DNA from: an uncultured Treponema sp.
Lineage (GTDB): Bacteria > Spirochaetota > Spirochaetia > Treponematales > Treponemataceae
Length of the DNA stretch: 64,000 nucleotides
NCBI GenBank assembly: GCA_910584475.1
Contig: CAJUBD010000003.1
Span: 62,001-126,000 of the forward strand
Direction of reading: 5' to 3'
Each line of letters starts with the position of its first letter. Positions within the stretch are counted from its first letter, which is position 1. The position numbers were made by a program, and so were the translations under genes. The notes under the pieces are model-generated. The model was not told where the DNA came from, made no database searches, and saw only the letters and a list, made by a program, of their open reading frames with translations. Of this stretch, positions 24,363-31,992 are shown piece by piece.

Positions 24363-25687
24363 TATTTTTTCCCGCCTGTAGATTTTTTCGCAACAATTTT
24401 TTCTGTCTTTTTTGGCACGGCTTTAGTTGTGGATTTTTTTGAATCCGCTGATTTTTTCAATGATGATTTTTTAACGACAGTTTTTTCAGCGGAAATTTTC
24501 TTTGAAGGAATTTTTGTCTGTGCCGATTTTTTTTCGGAAGCAGATGTGGACTTCATCGAAGTTTTCGCGCTTGAATTTTTCGTCGCGCCTTTTGTTGAGT
24601 TTGCTTTTGATGCAGAATTCTTTTCTAAGGATTTTTTCGCAGTCGTTTTTTCACCCGTCTTTTTCGGCGCGGAATCTTTCACGACTGTCTTCTCGGATGC
24701 GGATTTTTTTTCGGACGAAGTTTTTACAATTGTTTTTTCAGAATCGTTTTCATATTTTGCGGATTTTCGCGAAACGGATTTTTTGCTTTTCTCTGCCTTG
24801 ATAGCCGCCTCCGCTTCCTTTTGGATTTTTTCAAAATCTTCCGCGCCGTTCTCGGCATTTTTCCCAAAGAACATTTTTTTCGGCTTTTGAACATCTTCCA
24901 TTTGAGACTGAGATTTTTCCGTCCCGCCTTTTACCGAAATCACCAGCGCGGGACTTTTTGGAATTTCAATTGTTTTTTCTGAATCGAAAATTTCAGGCGA
25001 AGATGATTTCTTCGAAACAAGATTTTCGCGAACGCGCAGATAAAAAATTCTGCATTCCAAGGCGGCAAGCAAAATCAATGCCACCGAAAAATATTTTAAA
25101 GGCGAGTCAAACGCAGCAAAAAAATCATAGATGCCGTGAATTAAAATTGCGAAAACTAGCGGCGAAAAATTCCGCCGAATGTTTTTGCTGTAAAAAATGC
25201 AAAGTCCGCCAAGCCCTGCGCAAAGCGTGTGAATCGCAAGCGAGGTCGTCATCCGCAAAAAAATCATTCGCAAAAACCCTGAGGAAACTTGAGAGCGCGT
25301 GCCAAAGGTCGCAAGCAGATAGACAACGGATTCAAAGCAGCCCAAAGTCATTCCCGCCAAAATTGAATAAGCGAAAAAATTTCTCAAACTTTCGCCGCGC
25401 GATTTTAAAATCAAAAGCGAAGTCGCCTTCACGCCTTCTTCAATCAAACCAAAAAAAATCAGCGAATGAATTATGCTCAAAAAAAGATTCGTCTGCATAA
25501 ATTTTTGCAAACGTCCAAAAAAGAAAAATTGCAAAATCACAATTGGAACAAACGCGACAAGTCCTGCGAGCATGCCAAGAAATTCGCGCGAAATCGAAAT
25601 GCCAGGAACAAGAATCGCAAGCAAAAGAAAAGTCGTGATAAACGGAACGAGGCACAAAAGCATCGGCGCGTAAACATTTAAATTCAT
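24362..25687 (-). CDS. PrsW-like intramembrane protease with Lys-rich tail
   Basis: 441 residues from the ATG six bases behind TATCCT. Residues 1-230 hold seven to eight hydrophobic helices with the PrsW/CAAX-like motifs: FGLIEEGVKATSLL near 92 (catalytic Glu-Glu), ILAGMTLGCFESVVYL near 123 and FAILIHGIYDFFAA near 192 (His and Asp). From about 285 to the end the protein is a low-complexity Lys/Ser/Thr/Ala tail with many KKS-type repeats, like a bacterial histone H1. The protease half should act in the inner membrane; the tail should be cytoplasmic and bind nucleic acid or polyanions. The frame is open upstream to 25873 but lies before the promoter. Confidence 0.75.
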   Translation of the reverse strand: MNLNVYAPMLLCLVPFITTFLLLAILVPGISISREFLGMLAGLVAFVPIVILQFFFFGRLQKFMQTNLFLSIIHSLIFFGLIEEGVKATSLLILKSRGESLRNFFAYSILAGMTLGCFESVVYLLATFGTRSQVSSGFLRMIFLRMTTSLAIHTLCAGLGGLCIFYSKNIRRNFSPLVFAILIHGIYDFFAAFDSPLKYFSVALILLAALECRIFYLRVRENLVSKKSSSPEIFDSEKTIEIPKSPALVISVKGGTEKSQSQMEDVQKPKKMFFGKNAENGAEDFEKIQKEAEAAIKAEKSKKSVSRKSAKYENDSEKTIVKTSSEKKSASEKTVVKDSAPKKTGEKTTAKKSLEKNSASKANSTKGATKNSSAKTSMKSTSASEKKSAQTKIPSKKISAEKTVVKKSSLKKSADSKKSTTKAVPKKTEKIVAKKSTGGKK

Positions 25688-25693
25688 ATTCAT

Positions 25694-25722
25694 AGGATAA
25701 CGCAAACTGTGGACTTTTGCAA
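25694..25722 (-). promoter_or_regulatory. promoter of the PrsW-like gene, leaderless layout
   Basis: On the minus strand TTGCAA (25717-25722), 17-base spacer, TATCCT (25694-25699), six bases to the ATG at 25687. Confidence 0.6.
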
Positions 25723-25751
25723 GAAAAATCGATATAATTTCAAAAACGGAA

Positions 25752-26444
25752 ATGAAAAAAAATGAAATGAAATTTTTTGAACGCGCATTGATTTTCGTGG
25801 GAATAAAACATTGCGGAAAAAGCACGCAAGGAAAAAGAATTGCCTCGCAACTCGGATTGGAATTTTTTGACACGGACGATTTGATTCAAAAATATGAAGG
25901 AATTTCGCCGCGAGAAATTTACACAAAATTCGGAAAGGAAAAATTTATGGAAGCGGAAAAAAATGCTTGCCAAAAACTCGCCGAATTTTTTGAATCGCAA
26001 AATAGCGCTGAACTTGAGTCTTTCAAAACATCAAGCTGTGTTCCCGTAAATTCTAAAAGAAGCGCGCAAATCGGAACGCAAAAAAAACGCGCGTTCGTCG
26101 TGGCGACTGGCGGCGGAATTTGTGAAAACGAAAAAGCAATCGAAATTTTAAAAACTTTCGGCACGATAATTTTTTTGCAAGCAAACGAAAAAATTGCCGC
26201 CGACCGCATCGTGCGTGAAGCAGATTTTTCCGCAACGCCCGCGCGGAATTTGCCCGCGTACATCGCCGACAAAAATCCGCGGACTGAAAAAGAAGCTCGC
26301 GAAATTTTTCACGATTTTTTTACGCGCCGCACGAATCGTTACAAAGAAATCGCCAATGTAATTGTGCAGATGGGAAACGCTCCAAAAGAAATCAACACGG
26401 AAAAAATTCTCGCCGCGCTTGAAACGGAAGCCGAAAGAAATTGA
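25752..26444 (+). CDS. aroK: shikimate kinase with an internal insertion
   Basis: 230 residues; usual shikimate kinases have about 170. Walker A GIKHCGKST is at 17-25, the shikimate-binding DTDD at 40-43, EKFMEAEK near 66, and the Gly triplet in ATGGGIC near 117. Between the Glu/Lys helix and the Gly triplet there is an extra segment of about 35 residues (near 78-113). The lid (NPRTEKEAREIF) and a C-terminal helix follow. It phosphorylates shikimate in aromatic amino-acid synthesis. TATAAT lies at 25733-25738, 13 bases before the ATG; a further ATG is five codons on. Confidence 0.82.
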   Translation: MKKNEMKFFERALIFVGIKHCGKSTQGKRIASQLGLEFFDTDDLIQKYEGISPREIYTKFGKEKFMEAEKNACQKLAEFFESQNSAELESFKTSSCVPVNSKRSAQIGTQKKRAFVVATGGGICENEKAIEILKTFGTIIFLQANEKIAADRIVREADFSATPARNLPAYIADKNPRTEKEAREIFHDFFTRRTNRYKEIANVIVQMGNAPKEINTEKILAALETEAERN

Positions 26445-26453
26445 TGGCTGAAA

Positions 26454-27023
26454 TCAGCCTCCGCAATTTCCGCAGCCACAGCCGCCTGAGCAACTTTCGC
26501 TATCGCCGCAACTTCCACCGCACCCGCTTCCGCACGAACAACCCCCGCCGCATCCACCAATGTAAACCGAGCCTGCTTCGATTTGTTCCGCGCTAGCCTC
26601 TGAAACGGATTTTACTTCCACATCAAAATAAAGCGTCTTGCCCGCGAGTTCGTGATTGCCGTCAATCGTGATTTTGTCATCGGAAATTTTTGAAACGCGC
26701 ACCATCACAGGACCGGCGTTCGACTGCGCGTAAAACTTCATTCCGATTTTTATTTCGCCGTCAATGTCGAATTGGTTTCGAGGCACTTCGGCAATGAGCT
26801 GCGGATTTTTTTCGCCGTAGCCTTCCGAAGGTGAGACGACCGCGCTGAATTTTTCGCCGGGATTTTTTCCTTCCAAAATCTTTTCAAGCCCTGGAATTAA
26901 ATTTCCGTGTCCATGCAAATATTCAAGCGGGCTGCCGGAATTCGCAGAAGAATCAATGACGTTTCCATCCTCGTCTTTGAGCGAATATTCGATCGCAACA
27001 ATTTTGTCTTTTTCAACTTTCAT
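26454..27023 (-). CDS. slyD: SlyD-like FKBP prolyl isomerase with Cys/Gly-rich tail
   Basis: 189 residues. Residues 1-70 and 120-150 form the FKBP barrel (IDSSANSGSPLEYLHGHGNL near 23-42, PGLEKILEGKNPGEKF near 44), with the insert-in-flap chaperone domain (about 70-125, SEGYGEKNP onwards). The tail from about 155 holds nine Cys among Gly and Ser, replacing the His-rich metal tail of E. coli SlyD. It should fold proteins and carry metal ions in the cytoplasm. The NifU-like gene ends 16 bases upstream, so both are co-transcribed. Confidence 0.88.
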   Translation of the reverse strand: MKVEKDKIVAIEYSLKDEDGNVIDSSANSGSPLEYLHGHGNLIPGLEKILEGKNPGEKFSAVVSPSEGYGEKNPQLIAEVPRNQFDIDGEIKIGMKFYAQSNAGPVMVRVSKISDDKITIDGNHELAGKTLYFDVEVKSVSEASAEQIEAGSVYIGGCGGGCSCGSGCGGSCGDSESCSGGCGCGNCGG

Positions 27024-27039
27024 TCAAATCCTCGCGAAA

Positions 27040-27294
27040 TTAGAATCCGTAGTCAGGCATTGGCGTATCGTTCACGACTTCGCTCACTTCGGGGCAAGCG
27101 TCTTTTAAATATTGCTCCACGCCCATCTTCAGCGTCATAGTCGCCATCGGACACGAGCCGCACGCTCCTAGCAACTTCAAGTGGACGCGCTTTTCGTCGT
27201 CAATCGAAATGAATTCCATATCGCCGCCATCCGCCTGCAATTGCGGCCTGAACATTTCCAACGCTTCCTTTACTTTCTTTTCAAGCTCTTCCAT
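27040..27294 (-). CDS. NifU-like Fe-S scaffold protein
   Basis: 84 residues, the size of a stand-alone NifU C-terminal domain. LxADGGDMEFI near 20 and GACGSCPMATMTLKMGVE near 43-60 carry the CxxC that binds a transferable [4Fe-4S] cluster. GGAGG lies nine bases before the ATG. It is followed in the same direction by the SlyD-like metallochaperone, so the two may cooperate in metal-cofactor delivery. Confidence 0.9.
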   Translation of the reverse strand: MEELEKKVKEALEMFRPQLQADGGDMEFISIDDEKRVHLKLLGACGSCPMATMTLKMGVEQYLKDACPEVSEVVNDTPMPDYGF

Positions 27295-27446
27295 AATAAT
27301 ACCTCCGTTAAAAATCGTTTCGTAATGAAATGCGTTCGCAACGAGCGCGTAACGCGAAGTTTAAAGCGGAAACTCGATAGCAAGGACGCGGAACGTACTT
27401 GCGTAATACTTTAGCCGTTTACTTTAATCGTCCCTGTTTTCATTCT

Positions 27447-28250
27447 CTATTTTTTAAACAATTTGTCAAAAATCGCGTCGATTTTTTGAACTAAAATTGC
27501 CGGCGCGGTGTTTTTGAGCAAGTAGCCCGCCGGATTAAGTCTCACGACTTGTTTTACGGTTTCGCTTTCGTTGTTGCCCGTCAAAAATACTATGGGAATG
27601 CCTGCGGTCTCGGGATCGTTTTTGAGAATATGGAAAACATCGTATCCTGAAAGAATCGGCATTTCATAGTCCAATAAAATCATATCGACTTTGTATTGCT
27701 TCAAAAGCGCGATTCCGTCCGTGCCGGATTTTTCGGTAATTACATTGTAATTCTTTTGCAGCCATCGTTCCATAGCATGCAATTGCACGATTTCATCGTC
27801 TATGACCAAAATCGTCAATTTGTCAGCATCAAGTTTGATTTTCTTCACTTCGTCCGAAAGCGAATAGTCGCCGCTGCCAAATTCCAACGCTTTTAAAAAA
27901 GTCTGAGTATCAATGGGACGCTCGAATGCATGTTTGACATGATTCCTGTTTATCGATTCATAGGCTTGGTTTATTTCGTTGAGACTTCCTATAAAATAAA
28001 GCCGAATCCTTTGATTTTTCTCGACAAGTTTTTCAATACAGGGGAAGAAACTGTTTTGGGAGTCTTCGATGCGTTCAAGATACAAGACTACGATTTCCGG
28101 AAAGTCGTCGCCGTTTACCATCACTTCCAAATAGTGCTTGTCCGGAAAACAGAAACGCACTTCATACTCAGCATCTTCCAAAGATTTCGTCAATACTTTT
28201 AAGAGAAAACTTTGAGGATTTTCACCAATGAGCAAAATTTTTCCGCTCAC
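27447..28250 (-). CDS. response regulator with degenerate plus active receiver domains
   Basis: 267 residues from a GTG at 28248-28250 with GGAAGGTGG upstream; the frame is open to 28436 but would then run through repeat DNA. The first half (1-125) looks like a receiver that has lost its Asp (ILLIGENPQSF start, VVLYLERI where the phospho-Asp strand should be). The second (about 145-265) is a true receiver: LVIDDE, DMILLDYEMPILSGYD with the phospho-Asp, FLTGN and the Lys in YLLKN. No output domain, so it acts by protein contact. No kinase gene adjacent. Confidence 0.8.
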   Translation of the reverse strand: MSGKILLIGENPQSFLLKVLTKSLEDAEYEVRFCFPDKHYLEVMVNGDDFPEIVVLYLERIEDSQNSFFPCIEKLVEKNQRIRLYFIGSLNEINQAYESINRNHVKHAFERPIDTQTFLKALEFGSGDYSLSDEVKKIKLDADKLTILVIDDEIVQLHAMERWLQKNYNVITEKSGTDGIALLKQYKVDMILLDYEMPILSGYDVFHILKNDPETAGIPIVFLTGNNESETVKQVVRLNPAGYLLKNTAPAILVQKIDAIFDKLFKK

Positions 28251-28269
28251 GTCAGAGCCACCTTCCTTA

Positions 28270-28547
28270 AAATTAAGCACCGCAGGAAATTTCAATTTCC
28301 GAGGACGCTTAATTAGCCCGCGCGAGCGGGCAGTAAATCGCGAGTTTTTGAAAAAAACTCGTATTAAAATCAGCGGCGATATTTTAGCCGCTGATTTTAA
28401 ATGTTCCTTAAAAATTAAGTTCGCAGGAAATCTCAATTTCCAAGGAACTTAATTTCGCCCGCGCGAGCGGGCAGTAAATCGCGAGTTTTTGAAAAAAACT
28501 CGTATTAAAATCAGCGGCGATATTTTAGCCGCTGATTTTAAACGTTA
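28270..28547. repeat. two tandem copies of a four-hairpin array (S-G-C-R)
   Basis: Two units of about 139 bases follow each other. Each has, in order, an S hairpin (AATTAAG..CTTAATT around GGAAAT..ATTTCC), a G hairpin (GCCCGCGCGAGCGGGC), a C hairpin (CGAGTTTTTGAAAAAAACTCG would be its full form, here 28341-28361 and again near 28480-28500) and an R hairpin (AAAATCAGCGGC..GCCGCTGATTTT). The same modules in reverse order lie behind the next gene at 29327 and at 56838. Confidence 0.8.
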
Positions 28548-28750
28548 TCTAAATTTGATCCCTATAATTTACGTGTCTGGAAACTTCATTTCTCAGGACA
28601 CGCACTTCTAGCAAATCGCAGCTTTGCAATGCTTTATTGTCGGACTTAGGAGGAAACTAAAAGAGTTTCCGAACATATCCATTATATCAGATTTGCGATA
28701 AAATTCAATATTCTTTTGGAAAAAATAGTGCTTTTTCGACAATTATTTGT

Positions 28751-28756
28751 TATAAT
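28751..28756 (+). promoter_or_regulatory. extended -10 promoter of the HdeD-like gene, leaderless layout
   Basis: TGTTATAAT forms an extended -10 element; no good -35 box is seen. The ATG at 28763 follows after six bases. Confidence 0.65.
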
Positions 28757-28762
28757 TAAATT

Positions 28763-29317
28763 ATGAAGAATTCAGGTTATTTTATCGCGGTTATGATGGC
28801 AATCATCGGTCTGATGATGCTGATGGCGGCCGAACCGATAATTCAGGTTTTGGTCATTGTCCTTGGAATTGCGGCTTTGGTCGAAGGAGTTTTCATTTTG
28901 ACTTCGATTATGCCGATGAGCGGCGAGCGCGCATTCAAAATCGAATGCGTATTGCGTGCGGCAATCAGCATCATAATAGGACTTTTGTGCATAATATTGC
29001 CGCTCAGGATGGCTGCCTTGGCTTGGCAAGTGATGGTGTATGTTTTCGCAATCTACGCGCTTGTTTCCGCCGTGCTAGAAATCTTGATAGTATGGCGGCT
29101 TCATTCCGAAGGTTTTCCTGTAAAGCGACTTGTCATAGAAATCGCGGCGACAATCGCTTTGGCTGTGCTTCTATTTATGTTGCCTACTTCGTTTGGATTT
29201 ACGCTCGTAAAAATTGGCGGCGTGGTGATGATTTTGCTCGGCGCACTTACCGGATTTTTGGCATACAAAAACCGCGACATCATCGTGGAATCGGTCGAAA
29301 TCAGGGACGCAGAGTAA
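28763..29317 (+). CDS. HdeD/DUF308 family membrane protein
   Basis: 184 residues with six hydrophobic helices in three pairs (about 5-22, 25-48, 63-80, 85-108, 120-140, 145-165) and only short loops, the usual plan of HdeD/DUF308 proteins. E. coli HdeD is linked to acid resistance; other members have no known role. The start is fixed by an extended -10 box. The gene is isolated between two large hairpin arrays in opposite orientation. Confidence 0.8.
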   Translation: MKNSGYFIAVMMAIIGLMMLMAAEPIIQVLVIVLGIAALVEGVFILTSIMPMSGERAFKIECVLRAAISIIIGLLCIILPLRMAALAWQVMVYVFAIYALVSAVLEILIVWRLHSEGFPVKRLVIEIAATIALAVLLFMLPTSFGFTLVKIGGVVMILLGALTGFLAYKNRDIIVESVEIRDAE

Positions 29318-29326
29318 ATACGAACG

Positions 29327-29640
29327 TTTAAAATCCGCGCTGAAATGGCGCACGGATTTTAATCTCGAGTTTTGTTCCAAAACTCGTTTATTGCACAGCC
29401 CGGCTCGCGCAGGCGAAATTAAGCGTCCTCGGAAATTGAGATTTCCTGCGGACTTAATTTTTAAGGAATATTTAAAATCAGCAACTAAAATTGCGTTGCT
29501 GATTTTAATACGAGTTTTTTTCAAAAACTCGCCTATCCACTGCGATTTCTCACTTTGTTGCGAAATCGCGTTTTCAGCAATTCCCGAATTTGACAATTCG
29601 CTCATTGCTGAAAATTAAGGAACAGTTAAAATCCGCGCAC
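29327..29640. repeat. hairpin array R-C-G-S-R-C plus two further hairpins
   Basis: Modules in order: R (AAAATCCGCG..CGGATTTT), C (CGAGTTTTG..CAAAACTCG), a worn G, S (AATTAAGCGTCC..GGACTTAATT), R again with a different stem (AAAATCAGCAAC..GTTGCTGATTTT), C, then GCGATTTCTC..GAAATCGC and TTTTCAGCAATT..AATTCG..TTGCTGAAAA. Stem sequences differ between copies while both arms change together. Confidence 0.75.
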
Positions 29641-29691
29641 GAAATTTGCGTCAATTCGTAAATTTCAATTTTACATATTGGAGAAAACACA

Positions 29692-30624
29692 ATGGCAAAA
29701 ATCTACACTTCGGCGGATCAACTCATCGGGCGCACTCCTCTTTTTGAATTGACCCACATCGAAAAAGAATTCGGGCTTTCCGCGCGAATCTTGGCGAAAC
29801 TCGAACTGTTCAACATTACTGGAAGCGTAAAAGACAGAATCGCAAAGGCTATGATTGACGACGCGGAAAAATCGGGTCACCTCAAGCCGGGTTCGACAAT
29901 CATCGAGCCGACAAGCGGCAATACGGGAATCGGGCTTGCCTCAGTTGGAACGGCGCGCGGCTACAAAGTCATCATCGTCATGCCCGAAACTATGAGCGTG
30001 GAACGACGACAACTCATCAAAGCTTACGGCGCGCAAATCGTTCTCACCGACGGCGCGAAAGGAATGAAAGGCGCAATCGAAAAGACGGAAGAACTTTTGA
30101 AAACTGAGGCTAACGCCTTCATTCCTGGGCAGTTTGAAAATCCCGCGAATCCCGAAGCGCATTTCAAAAACACAGGGCCTGAAATCTTCGAGGACGCAGA
30201 CGGCAAAATCGACTACTTCATTGCTGGCGTTGGCACAGGCGGCACTTTGACAGGCGTTGGAAAATTTCTCAAGAAAAAAATCAAGGACGTAAAAATCATC
30301 GCCGTAGAGCCATCTTCATCGCCAGTGCTTTCCGAAGGAAAGGCGAGCGCACACAAAATCCAAGGAATTGGCGCGGGCTTTGTCCCGAAAGTTTTGGACA
30401 CGGAAATTTACGATGAAATAATCACCGTTGCAAACGAAGACGCTTTTGAAAAGGGCGCGCTCGTAGGAAACAAAGAAGGCGTGCTCGTGGGCATTTCGAG
30501 CGGCGCGGCATTGCACGCGGCAATTCAAGTCGCAAAACGCCCTGAAGCGGACGGCAAGACAATCGTGGTTCTTTTCCCCGACTCCGGTGATCGATACCTT
30601 TCCACGCCGATGTTTCAAAACTGA
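29692..30624 (+). CDS. cysK: cysteine synthase
   Basis: 310 residues. The PLP lysine is Lys47 in NITGSVKDR; TSGNTGIG at 74-81 binds substrate; GVGTGGTLTGVG near 179-190 holds the PLP phosphate; PDSGDRYLSTP closes the protein. It replaces the acetate of O-acetylserine by sulfide to make cysteine. GGAG lies seven bases before the ATG. No cysE is adjacent. A strong terminator follows at 30655-30688, so it is a single-gene unit. Confidence 0.95.
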   Translation: MAKIYTSADQLIGRTPLFELTHIEKEFGLSARILAKLELFNITGSVKDRIAKAMIDDAEKSGHLKPGSTIIEPTSGNTGIGLASVGTARGYKVIIVMPETMSVERRQLIKAYGAQIVLTDGAKGMKGAIEKTEELLKTEANAFIPGQFENPANPEAHFKNTGPEIFEDADGKIDYFIAGVGTGGTLTGVGKFLKKKIKDVKIIAVEPSSSPVLSEGKASAHKIQGIGAGFVPKVLDTEIYDEIITVANEDAFEKGALVGNKEGVLVGISSGAALHAAIQVAKRPEADGKTIVVLFPDSGDRYLSTPMFQN

Positions 30625-30654
30625 ATTGCAGTTACATTTTTCAAAAGCCTAAAA

Positions 30655-30688
30655 AGCGCCGCAAGAAAAACTTGCGGTACTTTTTTTC
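30655..30688 (+). terminator. intrinsic terminator behind cysK
   Basis: CCGCAAG-AAAAA-CTTGCGG followed by TAC and seven T. Confidence 0.85.
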
Positions 30689-30702
30689 TAAATTTTCCTT
30701 GC

Positions 30703-30731
30703 TTGTTCAAATGCTGAATTTGTGGTAAAAT
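30703..30731 (+). promoter_or_regulatory. promoter of mnmA, leaderless layout
   Basis: TTGTTC (30703-30708), 17-base spacer, TAAAAT (30726-30731), six bases to the ATG at 30738. Confidence 0.65.
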
Positions 30732-30737
30732 TCAATT

Positions 30738-31916
30738 ATGACTTACATTGAACAAAGCCTCCCTCCTGCTGGTTCGACTGCTTTGGTCGGAATGTCCGGT
30801 GGAGTGGATTCTACATTGACCGCGCTTCTTCTCAAGCAGAACGGCTGTCGCGTGATTGGCGTTACTATGTCGCTTTGGGACGAGTCTTTCGGGATTGAAG
30901 ATTTTACGGCTTGTTTCGGGCCGAGCGAAAAACGCAATATCGAGGAGTGTCGAACTTTTTGCGCGGCGAATGGAATCGAATATCATGTTGCCGATGTGAA
31001 GTCGCCCTATAAAAAATTCGTATTAGAATATTTTAAAAAAGAATATCGCGCAGGACGCACGCCGAATCCTTGCGTAATTTGCAATCAAAAAATAAAATTC
31101 GGCGCGTTGCTCGAGACGGCGCGGAGTCTCGGAATTGAATTTGATTTTTTTTGCACTGGACATTATGCGAAAATCGTGCGCCCGGAAATCGGCGTTTTCG
31201 GAACGGATTCTCGACCGTTTATGATTGCCAACGCGAGCGATTCGCTAAAAGATCAAACTTATTTTCTATACAGAATCTCGTCCGAAGTTTTGGGCAAAGT
31301 TCGATTTCCGCTCGGAGCAATGCAAAAGTCGCAAGTCTTTGATTTGGCAAGGCAACAAAAACTTGACGCGGCAAACCGCGAAGAAAGTCAAGACTTTGTC
31401 GGACAAAAATATTTCGACGCGCTTTTTTCTGACGTGCCGAGCAAGCAAGGCGACATCATTGATTTGGACGGACGCGTTTTGGGAAAGCACAGAGGCATCG
31501 AGCATTACACTGTCGGACAACGGCGCGGACTTGGTGTGGCGGCGAATCGCCCGCTTTACGTCCATTCGATTGACGCGAAAAATAATTTGGTAGTGCTTGC
31601 TCCAGACGACGCGCTTTTTTCCAATGCGCTCATCGCCGATGATTTTGTTTGGCCGGACGGAATCGAGCCGGACGCTCCGTTCGAAGCAATGGCGAAAATC
31701 CGATTGGCGAGCAAGAGCGTTCAATGCAAAGTGGAACGCTATTTTTGCGAACAAAATGAAAACTCGCCAAACAAATTTTCTTCAGGCGATTTCATCGGAA
31801 CGCCGTGGCTAATTACATTCGCCGAAGCGCAAAGGGCGGTCGCGCCAGGACAATCGGCAGTATTGTACAAAGACGACGTGATTGTCGGCGGCGGCATCAT
31901 TGCGAAAGCGATGTAA
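30738..31916 (+). CDS. mnmA: tRNA-uridine 2-sulfurtransferase (MnmA-like)
   Basis: 392 residues. The PP-loop GMSGGVDS is at 18-25; NPCVICN near 110-116 has the catalytic Cys112; CTGHYA and DQTYFLYRI follow; HYTVGQRRGLGV is the tRNA-binding signature. Where classical MnmA has the second catalytic Cys in an SxxICFI motif, this protein reads ESQDFVGQ, with no Cys. It has extra Cys at about 59, 71 and 75. It thiolates U34 of tRNAs for Lys, Glu and Gln. Either it is an MnmA variant using an Fe-S cluster or a related Cys arrangement, or a paralogue with altered chemistry. Confidence 0.85.
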   Translation: MTYIEQSLPPAGSTALVGMSGGVDSTLTALLLKQNGCRVIGVTMSLWDESFGIEDFTACFGPSEKRNIEECRTFCAANGIEYHVADVKSPYKKFVLEYFKKEYRAGRTPNPCVICNQKIKFGALLETARSLGIEFDFFCTGHYAKIVRPEIGVFGTDSRPFMIANASDSLKDQTYFLYRISSEVLGKVRFPLGAMQKSQVFDLARQQKLDAANREESQDFVGQKYFDALFSDVPSKQGDIIDLDGRVLGKHRGIEHYTVGQRRGLGVAANRPLYVHSIDAKNNLVVLAPDDALFSNALIADDFVWPDGIEPDAPFEAMAKIRLASKSVQCKVERYFCEQNENSPNKFSSGDFIGTPWLITFAEAQRAVAPGQSAVLYKDDVIVGGGIIAKAM

Positions 31917-31954
31917 AAATTGAGCTTGCAAGCCAAAGAATTTTCTATATTGAA

Positions 31955-31983
31955 TTGACTAAAAAAAACATATCGGCTAATAT
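31955..31983 (+). promoter_or_regulatory. promoter of the second MATE gene, near-leaderless
   Basis: TTGACT (31955-31960), 17-base spacer, TAATAT (31978-31983), nine bases to the ATG at 31993. Confidence 0.6.
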
Positions 31984-31992
31984 ATCTTTTCT

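Noticed and set aside
28251..28436. Response regulator start at 28436
   Set aside because: The added residues would be translated hairpin-repeat DNA; the GTG at 28250 has a good ribosome site.
28270..28547. CRISPR array
   Set aside because: The repeated units are adjoining palindromes without unique spacers, and no cas genes are present.
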